From assembly GCF_012726295.1 (NCBI RefSeq), contig NZ_JABAOB010000001.1, positions 1 through 64,000 on the forward strand: 64,000 nucleotides of DNA, written 5' to 3'. Positions 46,845 to 55,709 of the stretch are shown piece after piece (position 1 is the first letter of the stretch; the number at the start of each line of letters is the position of its first letter). Below the pieces are notes generated by a model. That model ran no database searches. It was given only the letters and a program-made list of their open reading frames with translations, and had not been told where the DNA came from. Position numbers and translations under genes: made by a program. The stretch is from Chitinophaga sp. Ak27. Lineage in GTDB: Bacteria > Bacteroidota > Bacteroidia > Chitinophagales > Chitinophagaceae.

Positions 46845-48749
46845 TTAGAACCTATATCCGCCTCCCAGGGTAATCCATCTGCCAGGCATGGGCACTGCAG
46901 CCGCTTCAATATAGGTAACGTCCAGCAGGTTATTGGCATCTATATACACCTGGTAACGGGCACGCTTGTACGCTATGCGGGCATCGATAACTGTATAGTC
47001 CTTATAATTAATACGCATATTGTAACGCGCGGCAGCAGAGATATTGAAATATTGGCACACGGTAGTTTGAACATTGGCGCTGAACTGATGACGCAGGCTT
47101 TCAATGACATACCGGGATATTTTAGTAGAGAGTGCATCTCCTTTAAAGGAAGGCGAAAGATAGTTATAACCGGCGTTGATACCCAGGCTATTGAATATAC
47201 CATGGGCCTGCAAGGTGGTATTATAACCGGCATTTAACCGGAATCCTTTCATATCTGCCCGCTGGAAGTTTTGCGGCTGCCAGTTGAGCGTTGCCGGATT
47301 GCTCACGCCTGCGGTATCTTTTACATAGTCGATAAAGTTATTAACCTGGCGGTAAAATGCGGACGCGCCATAGGAGAATTGGCCGGTAAACTTACGTAAT
47401 CCAAGCTCTGCATATTGGGCTTTTTCCGGTCCCAGGTTTTCGTTACCGATAATACCTTTCCCTTTGTAATAAAGATCGGTATAGGTAGGAAGCCGCTGGG
47501 CGGTACCCGCATTGGCATAGAGCTTCAGCGTTGGCGTCAAGTTAAAACCAACATCTGCACCCGGGAAAAATTGCCAACCATAGAAGGAGTTATAGTTCAG
47601 GTATCCCCCGACGGTAAAGGTAAAACGGCGGTCGGCAATGGATTTATATTCTCCGAACAGTCCCAGGTTAGTTCTGTCGTGGTTACCGAGACTCGTACTC
47701 TTAATATGTTCATAACGCCCTTCCACACCGGCGCCGAAAGTACCGATATGCGTATTGAAGGTATTATTCAGCTCTGCGTCTACCACGTGGGTATTATGGA
47801 GATTGCGGTACTGATCGGGCTTAATGTAAACGTAATCATCTTTCGTATACCGATAACTGATACGTGGCGCCATAACCCAATTGGGATTGATCCGGGAAGT
47901 GTTGCTAACGGCGGCCAGCACAGTTTTTACTGTTTCTTTGGAGTTGAGGTCGCCCGGAGCAGCATAGAAACCATTAGCGCCGTAATCGTTGCTCACAAAT
48001 CCCGCCATGACATTGTATTTGTGAAGGGAGTCGTTTTCAAAGGCCGCCTGGTAAAAGGCCCGGTAGTTATCGAAATCGGTGTTATAGCGGTATCCATTGC
48101 CCTGGTTACGGCTATAAGACAAAGACTGGCTATTGCCTTTCTTTACCAGGGCGCCGTTGGCGCCGAATCCTACAGCCCCATATAGATTGCCTTTCTCGTT
48201 CTTTTTAAAGCTGCTACCGAGACTGGCATTTATCCCTATACCATTTTCTGTGGCTTTGCGTGTCACGATATTGATAGCGCCATTCAATGCATTGATGCCA
48301 TAAATACGGGCAGCGGCGCCTTTCAGCACCTCTATATGATCCACATCGTTTAAAGATACCGGCAGGTTCATCACGTTGTGCCCGGTTTGCGGGTCGGTAA
48401 TTTTCACCCCATTGACCAGGATGAGGGTCTGGTCAAAAGTACCGCCATCAATACCTATATCGGCCTGGATACCTGCAGGACCGCGTTGTCTTACATCGAG
48501 CCCCGGTACATAGCTCAGCACTTCCGTGATAGAAGTAACCGGCATGGCTTCAATTTGCTTACGGGTAATAATGGTAATATTCCGGTTGATCGCCTTTACC
48601 GGCGCTGCCAGCCTGTTTTCCTGGACAATCACCTCATCAAGATGGTAAGCCGGCAGGGAAGAATCTGTTCGTTGCTGTGCTGCGGCGCTGCCACAGAGCC
48701 CGAGAAGCAGCGGCAATAATAGTTTGTTATTCGGTATTGCTAGGCGCAT
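46845..48749 (-). CDS. TonB-dependent outer membrane receptor (BtuB-like)
   Basis: The 634-residue protein has a signal peptide (about 1-24), TonB box near LDEVIVQEN, plug domain (about 50-165, with SITEVLSYVPGLDVRQRG and VEVLKGAAARIYG) and a 22-strand barrel ending in the aromatic C-terminus GGGYRF. There is no carboxypeptidase-like or STN domain and no SusD partner, so it is a classic vitamin or metal-type receptor rather than a SusC glycan importer. Substrate unknown; cobalamin is possible by similarity of layout. The gene ends against YceI. The upstream region has an imperfect TAnnTTTG. Confidence 0.92.
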   Translation of the reverse strand: MRLAIPNNKLLLPLLLGLCGSAAAQQRTDSSLPAYHLDEVIVQENRLAAPVKAINRNITIITRKQIEAMPVTSITEVLSYVPGLDVRQRGPAGIQADIGIDGGTFDQTLILVNGVKITDPQTGHNVMNLPVSLNDVDHIEVLKGAAARIYGINALNGAINIVTRKATENGIGINASLGSSFKKNEKGNLYGAVGFGANGALVKKGNSQSLSYSRNQGNGYRYNTDFDNYRAFYQAAFENDSLHKYNVMAGFVSNDYGANGFYAAPGDLNSKETVKTVLAAVSNTSRINPNWVMAPRISYRYTKDDYVYIKPDQYRNLHNTHVVDAELNNTFNTHIGTFGAGVEGRYEHIKSTSLGNHDRTNLGLFGEYKSIADRRFTFTVGGYLNYNSFYGWQFFPGADVGFNLTPTLKLYANAGTAQRLPTYTDLYYKGKGIIGNENLGPEKAQYAELGLRKFTGQFSYGASAFYRQVNNFIDYVKDTAGVSNPATLNWQPQNFQRADMKGFRLNAGYNTTLQAHGIFNSLGINAGYNYLSPSFKGDALSTKISRYVIESLRHQFSANVQTTVCQYFNISAAARYNMRINYKDYTVIDARIAYKRARYQVYIDANNLLDVTYIEAAAVPMPGRWITLGGGYRF

Positions 48750-48844
48750 TTGTTGAAATCGTTGCTAAAAGAGCGCAAAAGTACGCATTTAATCATTGTT
48801 TCCAAGGCGGGTATTTTCGGGATGCTATAGTCTATCCAGATACA

Positions 48845-48874
48845 TTTGCTCTATTCAAAAAAGCTGTAATTTTG
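48845..48874 (+). promoter_or_regulatory. Promoter of the small membrane protein gene
   Basis: TTTG (48845-48848) and TAATTTTG (48867-48874) are 18 bases apart and match the Bacteroidota consensus. Transcription would start close to the ATG at 48882, giving a nearly leaderless message. Confidence 0.65.
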
Positions 48875-48881
48875 ATATACT

Positions 48882-49010
48882 ATGAACACCGATAACACCA
48901 GGAAAGCAAAAATCATTAAATGGATAAAAAGAGTGGGCTTCTGGGGCTTTCTTTTTTTCCTGCTGAAAGGGCTGCTATGGCTTGCTTTGGGCTACTGGGT
49001 ATTAAAATAG
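48882..49010 (+). CDS. 42-residue membrane protein
   Basis: The short gene encodes a basic N-terminus (NTDNTRKAKIIKWIKR) followed by one hydrophobic helix (about 19-40, with GFWGFLFFLLKGLLWLALGYW). The pattern of a Lys-rich start, GFWGF and KGLLWL resembles small single-helix proteins found in many Bacteroidota genomes, whose function is unknown. Support comes from the promoter just upstream and the stop codon 11 bases before the end of the convergent next gene. Confidence 0.65.
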   Translation: MNTDNTRKAKIIKWIKRVGFWGFLFFLLKGLLWLALGYWVLK

Positions 49011-49020
49011 ATCCAGCTGC

Positions 49021-49785
49021 TTATATGTTGGCGAATGACCCCTGTTCTACGATTTTCCCGATTACATTTTTCAAGCAGTTATTTGCTGCGCGGTAAGCGC
49101 TGCCACCCATACTGATTCTTTTAACACCGGCTTCCTGCAATGTATCGAAAGACGGTAACCCCGGCATAGATAATACATTTACCGGCAACGTAGTGGCGGC
49201 GGTCACCTCGCGTATGTCGGCCAGATCGTGTATAAAGGGAACAAAGATTCCATCGGCGCCTGCGTTTTCAATGGCTTTCATCCGCAGCAACGTTTCTTGC
49301 AATCGGTTGGGAACATTCAGTAAATAGGCGTCTGTACGGGCATTGATAAACAGGTCGATATTTTTCCGGGAAAGCTCGTTCCGGATAAACTCCAATCTGC
49401 GGCAAAATAAGTCCAGTGGCTCCAATACGCGGCTATCGCCCACCATAGAGTCTTCCAGGTTAATACCCACTACCCCGATATCGTGCAGCCGTTCGAGATG
49501 CTTCACTACCTGCGCCTGGTCTGCGCTGTAGCCCCGTTCTATGTCGGCCGATAACGGCACACGCACGTGGCGAGATATCTTCTCTATGACAAAAAATAAC
49601 TCGTCGAAGGATATCTGTTCTCCGTCTTCATATCCCAGCGTATCTGCAATTGCAGAACTGGAGGTGCCGATAGCCATAATACCGCTGTCCTGTAAAACAC
49701 GGGCGCTGGATACATTCCAGGCATTGCCGAGTAACAACGGGGTATCTTGCCCGTGCAGTGACTTAAATAAGGTATACTGATTCAT
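49021..49785 (-). CDS. Isocitrate lyase/PEP mutase family protein
   Basis: The 254-residue TIM-barrel enzyme of the ICL/PEPM superfamily cuts or forms C-C or C-P bonds in 2-oxo acids. Visible parts are GTSSSAIADTLGYEDGE, PLSADIERGYS (metal-binding Asp and Glu), GVVGINLEDS, FINARTDAYL and GADGIFVPFI. The usual KKCGH lyase motif is absent, so isocitrate lyase activity is unlikely; it belongs to the oxaloacetate decarboxylase or PEP mutase-like group. The PhzF gene ends 21 bases before this start, so the two probably share a transcript. Confidence 0.9.
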   Translation of the reverse strand: MNQYTLFKSLHGQDTPLLLGNAWNVSSARVLQDSGIMAIGTSSSAIADTLGYEDGEQISFDELFFVIEKISRHVRVPLSADIERGYSADQAQVVKHLERLHDIGVVGINLEDSMVGDSRVLEPLDLFCRRLEFIRNELSRKNIDLFINARTDAYLLNVPNRLQETLLRMKAIENAGADGIFVPFIHDLADIREVTAATTLPVNVLSMPGLPSFDTLQEAGVKRISMGGSAYRAANNCLKNVIGKIVEQGSFANI

Positions 49786-49806
49786 GATATGGAAATTATA
49801 GATTTA

Positions 49807-50589
49807 TCAAATACTGAACTGGCCTTTCAGGACGGTAACGGCTTCTCCTTTCAACAGCACCCGGTCGCCCCGGAGTGTTACTTTCAGCTCGCCGCCCCGC
49901 TTTGAAGCCTGCCAGGCGAGGAATTCATTTTTGTGCAACCGCTCCGCCCAGTAGGACGCCAGGCTGCAATGAGCCGACCCGGTAACCGGGTCTTCATCTA
50001 CCCCAACAGGTCCGGCAAAATAACGGGAAATAAAATCATAGGGAGTAGCCGCATCTGCCTTGCCGGTAATAATGCAGCGGTAAGACCGTAAAATAGCAGG
50101 ATCCGGCACAAAGGTAGCCACCGCTCCGCCGGAGGGAAGTTCTACGATATAACGGTCAACACTATACGTTACCTGTACCGCCTCTTTAAACAAAGGCTTT
50201 AATGCATCCGGCAATGTAGCCGGTTCATGGCTCCTGGCAGGGAAATCAAGTACTATCCATCCATCTTCCTGGTATGCTGTAAGCGTGCCGCTCAACGTAT
50301 AAAAGGAAATAGGCGCACCCTGCAGCGCCAGCCCATTTTCCCATAGCATATGCGCGCTGGCCAGCGTAGCATGCCCACAAAGCGGAATTTCTACCAGCGG
50401 TGAAAACCAGCGCAGGCGATAGCCTGCGCCTTCCGGCAACAGGAAGGCTGTTTCCGACAGGTTATTTTCTGCAGCGATAGCCGTTAGTAATGTGTCGTCC
50501 GGCATGGCTTCCAACAGGCAAATACCAGCGGGATTACCTTTAAAAGGTACACGGGTAAAGGCATCTACCTGGAAATAAGGTATGTTCAT
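49807..50589 (-). CDS. PhzF-family isomerase-like protein
   Basis: About 260 residues with the two-lobed diaminopimelate epimerase-like fold. PhzF marks are FQVDAFTRVPFKGNPAGIC at the N-terminus, the catalytic Glu in NNLSETAFL, the PLCGHATLAS motif and the second-lobe VGVDEDPVTGSAHCSL. The role in the cell is unknown; many homologues stand alone. The frame opens at a TTG (50613), but the ATG at 50589 has an AGGAG just upstream and aligns with the family start, so I prefer it. The PEP mutase-like gene follows. Confidence 0.93.
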   Translation of the reverse strand: MNIPYFQVDAFTRVPFKGNPAGICLLEAMPDDTLLTAIAAENNLSETAFLLPEGAGYRLRWFSPLVEIPLCGHATLASAHMLWENGLALQGAPISFYTLSGTLTAYQEDGWIVLDFPARSHEPATLPDALKPLFKEAVQVTYSVDRYIVELPSGGAVATFVPDPAILRSYRCIITGKADAATPYDFISRYFAGPVGVDEDPVTGSAHCSLASYWAERLHKNEFLAWQASKRGGELKVTLRGDRVLLKGEAVTVLKGQFSI

Positions 50590-50695
50590 GGCTCCTGTAA
50601 ATGTGAGGTACAAAAGTGCAATTAATTATGGTACAAAAACAGGTACAATTTTGTCAATTTAGACCATATCAGATAGAGCAGCGGGAAATAAAAAA

Positions 50696-50723
50696 GGCAT
50701 CATATCTGTTGTGATATGATGCC
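50696..50723 (-). terminator. Terminator of the CDGSH gene
   Basis: A perfect 11-bp stem (GGCATCATATC and complement) with a six-base loop, followed on the minus strand by a T-run. It begins 18 bases after the CDGSH stop. Confidence 0.8.
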
Positions 50724-50741
50724 CCTGAAAATAAGTTGATC

Positions 50742-50963
50742 CTATTGTTTTTTAGGAGGAAGCGCAAAAGCCACGGCTTCATGCTCAAAATGTCCTTTAT
50801 GCGAACCATCACAGAAAGGCTTGTTGGCAGAACGTCCGCAGCGGCAGATACTCACCACTTCGCGACCTCCCAGGTCATACGCATTGCCGTCTTTATCTAC
50901 AATCTGAAAATCTCCCTCTACTTTCAGGGAGCCGTTGTTGTTAACCGTAATCTTGGTAGCCAT
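50742..50963 (-). CDS. CDGSH iron-sulfur domain protein
   Basis: The 73-residue protein has a single CDGSH domain: Cys40, Cys42, Cys51 and His55 (CRCGRSANKPFCDGSHKGHF) would hold a redox-active 2Fe-2S cluster with the 3Cys-1His coordination of mitoNEET proteins. The function in bacteria is unclear (redox or iron handling). A TATTTTTG -7 element lies at 50987-50994. Confidence 0.95.
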   Translation of the reverse strand: MATKITVNNNGSLKVEGDFQIVDKDGNAYDLGGREVVSICRCGRSANKPFCDGSHKGHFEHEAVAFALPPKKQ

Positions 50964-50986
50964 AAATATTTTCCTTATTTAGCCGG

Positions 50987-50994
50987 CAAAAATA
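50987..50994 (-). promoter_or_regulatory. -7 element of the CDGSH gene
   Basis: The minus strand reads TATTTTTG (TAnnTTTG match), 23 bases upstream of the start codon. The -33 half is not evident. Confidence 0.45.
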
Positions 50995-51044
50995 GGAAAA
51001 ACTATACAAGGTGGTACTGCCACTTTTAAAAGATAAAAAATGGC

Positions 51045-51713
51045 TTAGTTAAGCGGTTGTATCTGGTAAATACTGTTTTCTCCCCTGGTAATGGTTTTAG
51101 CGAGATCTTCATACGTCTTATTATTTTCCTGATCACCACCCCACGTCTTGCGGCCTTCCAGCCAGTCGGCGAAGTAATCGTCCCAGGTTTTGAAATCCCT
51201 TCGCGCCAGTGGCAAAGCAGCCGCGATATATTTTTCCGCTTCTCCCCGGGTAATATAACCGGCGGCATAACCCATGCAGGCATTGTTCACCAGGCGGGCA
51301 TAATCCCAGGCACGATGGGTATTTTTAGGATCGCCCTGAGTTAACTTATCCAGCGTTTTTACCAGGCTTTCTTTATCGCGGATATCCCATCCTTCCCGGA
51401 GCATGTCCTGTGCGCCCGCAGCATCATCAGGTTTGAAAGGAAACTCCAGTATCTGTTTATAGCTGTCTACAATTGCTGCTTTATCCGTACTGTTAATCAT
51501 TTTATTCACCGCATCCACACCGCCATAGCCATTGATAAAATAGATACCTCCGAGCATAAATCCACTCAGTTTTTCGTCTTTAACAGATGCGGATACAGGT
51601 GCAGCCGACTGGGTAGCGGTACTATCGCCACCAGTTTTTTTACCTTCAGCACCACAGGCGCTAAATGCCAGTGCGGCTGCAATCGGGGCAGCAAACAAAA
51701 TGGTCTTCTTCAT
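51045..51713 (-). CDS. DUF1266 lipoprotein
   Basis: The 222-residue predicted lipoprotein begins with KKTILFAAPIAAALAFSAC (Cys at about residue 20). A low-complexity linker (GDSTATQSAAPVSAS) is followed by a DUF1266 domain (about 95-215) with LREGWDIRDKESLVKTLDKL, WDYARLVNNACMGYAAGYI and TWDDYFADWLEGRKTW. Function unknown. The open frame extends upstream to 51788, but the lipobox requires the start at the ATG at 51713. Confidence 0.85.
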   Translation of the reverse strand: MKKTILFAAPIAAALAFSACGAEGKKTGGDSTATQSAAPVSASVKDEKLSGFMLGGIYFINGYGGVDAVNKMINSTDKAAIVDSYKQILEFPFKPDDAAGAQDMLREGWDIRDKESLVKTLDKLTQGDPKNTHRAWDYARLVNNACMGYAAGYITRGEAEKYIAAALPLARRDFKTWDDYFADWLEGRKTWGGDQENNKTYEDLAKTITRGENSIYQIQPLN

Positions 51714-51894
51714 TTTTTGTCGTTTGATGTTGTTTAAAAATGGATTATAGAAGCAACAGATAGGTGACGAATAACAATCTGGGGGCATGTTATTTCCATT
51801 AACAGTCAGGTTTCAATAAGTATGGTAATGGGCATGCTACAAACAGTATACATTCACTTTATCAGCGTGCCGAAAATATAAAATATTCTTAAAC

Positions 51895-51931
51895 AACCAT
51901 GCCGATGCCTAAATTAGGCATCGGCATGGTT
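51895..51931 (-). terminator. Terminator of the VOC gene
   Basis: A perfect 16-bp stem (51895-51910 with 51916-51931) with a five-base loop begins 15 bases past the VOC stop; the following minus-strand sequence is T-rich. Confidence 0.8.
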
Positions 51932-51945
51932 AGCAGTGCTATCAT

Positions 51946-52329
51946 TTATTTTCCCTCTACTACGGAAAGTATATTGCCAGCAGGATCAGTAAACCAAGCC
52001 ACTGTAGGCCCTTCTACGCCAGCGCGGTGAATACCCCTGGCATCGGTGGCAATGGGACCGGTGTACTGTAAAAATTTTATCCCCTTCGCCGACAACTTAT
52101 CTACTACCTCTTCTACATTACTTACCTGGAAATTAAGGATCGTAAAGGTAGCCGGCACATGATTAGGTTTAGCATACACCAGGATGGAGGTACCTCCTGC
52201 CAATTTGAGCGTGAACATATGCTCACCCAATGCTTCTGTTTCCAGTCCCAGTTGATCCTGATAAAATGCCCTGGCTTTCTCCAGGTCATTCACAGAAAAC
52301 CCGCTGAATGCTTTTGTGTTACCGAACAT
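51946..52329 (-). CDS. VOC (glyoxalase/bleomycin resistance) family protein
   Basis: The 127-residue single-VOC-fold protein shows the usual halves: FSVNDLEKARAFYQDQLGLE at the start and ARGIHRAGVEGPTVAWFTDPAGNILSVVE at the end, with a metal-type Glu near GEHMFTLKL. It may bind a small ligand or act as a lyase or dioxygenase; the class has no single activity. It stands alone between a terminator and the sulfur gene block. Confidence 0.88.
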   Translation of the reverse strand: MFGNTKAFSGFSVNDLEKARAFYQDQLGLETEALGEHMFTLKLAGGTSILVYAKPNHVPATFTILNFQVSNVEEVVDKLSAKGIKFLQYTGPIATDARGIHRAGVEGPTVAWFTDPAGNILSVVEGK

Positions 52330-52424
52330 AATACAAGTTTTTACTGGTGAAGTAATAACCCGAATTTACAGCTATTCTTTTATTAGTCAGGTATACTAAC
52401 ATCTTTCATTAACGGCTAACACCG

Positions 52425-53768
52425 CTAAGGCAGGAACGTTTTCACCGATTCTCCCAGGTCATACACAGCCGTTTTACCCTGCACGGCAGCAGCTACAATG
52501 CTACTGGCTGCCGCACTCCGGTAGCCACCGGCACAATGCACTACAATAGGCTTATCGACAGGGATGTCTGTGATACGTTCCCGCAGCTGGTCCAGCGGCA
52601 GCACGAGGGCGTTGCTGAACACGGGGGAAGTAGCTGCCTCACCCGCCATCCGTACATCCACGATGGTATATTGACCGGGATGCGCGGTAAAATCGGCCAG
52701 CGGCATCTGTTTCACTGTTACTGTTCCCCCGTTATATACGACGGCTGCTTTAATATTCACCTCGTACCCGATCTTAGCCGCTTTGCGGATCACTTGCTGT
52801 AACTGCTCCGTACCAGCCGCCAGCAGGTAATAGCGTTCTCCCGGCCCTACAATGCTGCCCAGCCAGGTTTCGAACTTACCGCCATCCTGCAGGTTGACTG
52901 CCAGCGAGGCATGCCCCTGTTTAAATATCGCTTCAGGACGGGTATCGATGATCAATACACCAGGTTCAAAAACCGGCTCCCCGGAGGCGATCACCGGTAC
53001 CTTATTTAATTGCGCCTGCAACGCCGGCGCCCCGCTCCTGTTCAGCGATACGTCGTAAGGAAAATATTTTGGGATGAAAGGCTGTTGCGACAATAGCTCT
53101 TTAACAAATTCCGCTTCAGTATAATCTCCCAGGCTCCAGTTGCTCACCTTTTCGGCTGCAATGGTACTGCTATCGGCATCGCTGAGCGATTTTCCACAGA
53201 GCGTACCTGCGCCATGTGCCGGGTATACCAGGACATCGTCGGCCAGCACCATTAATTTTTCCCGGAGAGAATGATACATCTGTTTCGCCAGCTCCTCCCT
53301 GCCAGCTGTAATATTACCGGCCTTTTCGCGCAGATCAGGACGGCCACAGTCACCGATAAATAAAGTATCTCCTGTAAAAACAGCACTGTCCTGCCCCTTA
53401 TAGGCCAATACGATGCTGATGCTATCCGGCGAGTGGCCGGGCGTATTCAGCGCCCGGAGGGTGATATCTCCCAACAATATTTCGTCTCCGTCATCAAAAC
53501 CGGTATACGGGTATCCCGCACCTACCAGGCGGGAACAGTAAATGGCGGCACCGGTGGTATCCTGTAACTCGAGATGGCTGCTCACAAAATCAGCATGAGG
53601 ATGCGTTTCAATCACCCCTACAATCTTCGCCTTCTGTTGGGCTGCGTAACCGAGGTAGGGGATTATATCCCGGGCCGGATCTATCAATACGATTTCATTG
53701 GTTTGCTCGCTGTAAATGGCATAAGAGTAATGTGCCAGCCCTTTATCTTCAAATTGTTGAATATCCAT
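52425..53768 (-). CDS. MBL-fold persulfide dioxygenase-like protein with rhodanese domains
   Basis: A 447-residue protein. The N-terminal metallo-beta-lactamase domain (about 1-235) has THPHAD (His56, His58, Asp60), a TPGHSPDS His, FTGDTLF and VYPAHGAGT. It matches ETHE1/BlhA-type persulfide dioxygenases. Two rhodanese domains follow: one (about 260-340) lacks a catalytic Cys; the second (about 355-445) has the active-site loop CAGGYRS. It would oxidise or transfer persulfide sulfur. I place the start at the ATG at 53768; the frame opens further at 53900 over an unrelated stretch. A YeeE-type transporter gene ends 12 bases upstream. Confidence 0.92.
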   Translation of the reverse strand: MDIQQFEDKGLAHYSYAIYSEQTNEIVLIDPARDIIPYLGYAAQQKAKIVGVIETHPHADFVSSHLELQDTTGAAIYCSRLVGAGYPYTGFDDGDEILLGDITLRALNTPGHSPDSISIVLAYKGQDSAVFTGDTLFIGDCGRPDLREKAGNITAGREELAKQMYHSLREKLMVLADDVLVYPAHGAGTLCGKSLSDADSSTIAAEKVSNWSLGDYTEAEFVKELLSQQPFIPKYFPYDVSLNRSGAPALQAQLNKVPVIASGEPVFEPGVLIIDTRPEAIFKQGHASLAVNLQDGGKFETWLGSIVGPGERYYLLAAGTEQLQQVIRKAAKIGYEVNIKAAVVYNGGTVTVKQMPLADFTAHPGQYTIVDVRMAGEAATSPVFSNALVLPLDQLRERITDIPVDKPIVVHCAGGYRSAAASSIVAAAVQGKTAVYDLGESVKTFLP

Positions 53769-53779
53769 ATCTATAGTAT

Positions 53780-54220
53780 TTAATGAGGTAATTTTTCGCG
53801 AAACTTTCCATATACCCAGGTGCCGGCAATAGCGCTCAGCAAGGTAATAACGATCACCGTAGCACCGGTACCTATCTGTGCGAACAACGGGCCCGGGCAA
53901 GCACCCGTGATGGCCCAGCCCAAGCCAAATATGAGTCCGCCGTAGATCTGTCCCCGGTTGAACTTCCTGGACTGAAAGGTAACAGTTTCTCCCTGGATGG
54001 TTTTAATATTGAATTGCTTTATCATCCACACCGACAACATACCTACCAGCACGGCGCTGCCAATTACGCCGTACATATGGAACGACTGTAGCCGGAACAT
54101 TTCCTGGATGCGGAACCAGCTGATCACTTCCGCTTTTACGAATATGACGCCGAATACCAGGCCGGCCAATAAATATTTTAACTGACTTAACGATTTATAC
54201 ATAAAACGGTTCATTAACAT
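53780..54220 (-). CDS. YeeE/YedE half-size sulfur transport protein B
   Basis: About 146 residues, with four helices and the family signature of a single Cys in a Gly-rich turn (GWAITGACPGPLFAQIG). Such small proteins act in pairs to move thiosulfate or other sulfur species across the inner membrane. The open frame extends upstream inside the partner gene; I take the ATG at 54220, which overlaps the partner stop by one base (54214 is also possible). The MBL-rhodanese gene follows at 12 bases. Confidence 0.88.
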   Translation of the reverse strand: MLMNRFMYKSLSQLKYLLAGLVFGVIFVKAEVISWFRIQEMFRLQSFHMYGVIGSAVLVGMLSVWMIKQFNIKTIQGETVTFQSRKFNRGQIYGGLIFGLGWAITGACPGPLFAQIGTGATVIVITLLSAIAGTWVYGKFREKLPH

Positions 54221-54789
54221 TAAAGTGCAAGTATCCAGGGCAGAAAAACGTTGGCCATCACCAATCCACCTATCATAAAGCAGATGGTGGCTACCAGAGA
54301 GGGCCATTGCAGGGTAGACAACCCCATGATTGCATGTCCGCTCGTACAGCCGCCGGCATAGCGGGTACCAAAACCTACCAGGAATCCACCTCCCGCCATC
54401 ATAAGGAGTCCCCGTACGGTGAATAATGCCTGCCAGTTAAACAATTCTGCCGGCACCAGGGATTGATAATTAGTGATCCCATATCCCGCCAACTCTTTCG
54501 CCAGGGCGGGGTGTATGGTCATGGCCGCTGGGTTGGACAGCCACGCTCCCGCTACAATACCACCTAACAGGATGCCCCCTACGAAAAGGAGATTCCAGCT
54601 TTCGCTTTTCCAGTTGTATTGGAAGAAAGGAATTTTCGCGGGTACACAGGCCGCACAGATATGCCGCAACGATGCGCTGATACCAAAAGATTTATTGCCG
54701 ATTAATAACAATACCGGTACTGTAAGCCCAATTAACGGCCCTGCCACATACCAGGGCCAGGGTTGCTTTACAAAATTAAATATATCCAT
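54220..54789 (-). CDS. YeeE/YedE half-size sulfur transport protein A
   Basis: The 189-residue membrane protein has about five helices and the partner Cys motif TRYAGGCTSGHAIMGLS. It is the first half of the pair whose second half follows with a one-base overlap. Together they resemble the PmpA/PmpB and YeeE families for uptake of sulfur-containing ions. Clustered with a persulfide dioxygenase-like protein and a TauE exporter, it suggests handling of sulfide or thiosulfate. Confidence 0.9.
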   Translation of the reverse strand: MDIFNFVKQPWPWYVAGPLIGLTVPVLLLIGNKSFGISASLRHICAACVPAKIPFFQYNWKSESWNLLFVGGILLGGIVAGAWLSNPAAMTIHPALAKELAGYGITNYQSLVPAELFNWQALFTVRGLLMMAGGGFLVGFGTRYAGGCTSGHAIMGLSTLQWPSLVATICFMIGGLVMANVFLPWILAL

Positions 54790-54864
54790 TACTGTTGTAT
54801 TTTTGCCGGTGCGAAATTGCGCGGTTCCTTTCAGGTGGTTGGTGACTTTTGTTACAGAATATAT

Positions 54865-55665
54865 TTACTTGAATACAGTTTCCAGTACGATCACATAAAT
54901 GCCCATTGCCAATACAAACCAGCCAAAGGCAGTTTTTAACTGCTGGCTGCCTATCCGGGTAGCCAGCTTTCCTCCCACTACAATACCTGCCACGGCGATA
55001 GCGGTAATAGCCAGTAATAAAGGCCAATGGATGTCCGGCAACGCCGCATCCCCCATAAAACCGATACTGGTGCTGAGGGTCATAATCAGTAAAGAGGTAC
55101 CTACGGCCTTTTTCATGGGCAACCTGGCGAGCAATATCAAGGCAGGGATGATGAGGAATCCGCCACCGGCGCCCAGTAACCCCGTTACCAGGCCAATACC
55201 AATACCATAGCCTGCTAATGCCGCCTGCTTACTACCATTCATGGGCCCAGCGGGTATTTCCGCCACAGGCTGATGCCCGCGGATCATGAACACGGAGGCG
55301 GTCAGCATTAGTGCGGCAAAAAGCAACATGGTAGCCAGTTCCCTCGTAACAGGAACATCACTAATATAAAATAAATTTAAAGGGAGTGCCGGTATGAGCA
55401 AGCGACGGGTAATAAAAACAGTGACAATTGCTGGAACACCCAGCAACAGGGCCACCCGCACATCTACCTGTTTACGTTTGAAGCTGCCTGCAGCGCCAAT
55501 CAGGCTGGTGGCGCCTACAATAAAAAGGGAATAACTCGTGGCCAGGCCCGGTGGGATACCAAACAGATAAACCAGCACCGGTAACGTAAGAATAGATCCT
55601 CCTCCCCCAATTAAACCCAGCGAAATGCCAATGAAGGCAGCCGCTATATAACCTATCATTTCCAT
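54865..55665 (-). CDS. TauE/SafE family sulfite/organosulfonate exporter
   Basis: The 266-residue membrane protein has about eight helices. TauE/SafE motifs are the N-terminal GISLGLIGGGGSILTLPVLVYLFG, the second-half repeat GLVTGLLGAGGGFLIIPALILLARLPMKKAVGTS and GGKLATRIG. It would export sulfite or similar acids, the expected end product of the persulfide dioxygenase encoded nearby. It lies 44 bases after the Crp/Fnr regulator gene and 75 bases before the YeeE pair, so the run may be one operon. Confidence 0.92.
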   Translation of the reverse strand: MEMIGYIAAAFIGISLGLIGGGGSILTLPVLVYLFGIPPGLATSYSLFIVGATSLIGAAGSFKRKQVDVRVALLLGVPAIVTVFITRRLLIPALPLNLFYISDVPVTRELATMLLFAALMLTASVFMIRGHQPVAEIPAGPMNGSKQAALAGYGIGIGLVTGLLGAGGGFLIIPALILLARLPMKKAVGTSLLIMTLSTSIGFMGDAALPDIHWPLLLAITAIAVAGIVVGGKLATRIGSQQLKTAFGWFVLAMGIYVIVLETVFK

Positions 55666-55709
55666 ACCGCAATATTACGGTGGGCGGCCGCCAAAGTTGG
55701 TGACTACGG

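Noticed and set aside
48777..48783. TACTTTG before the TonB receptor gene as a promoter
   Set aside because: One base short of the TAnnTTTG spacing; too weak to list.
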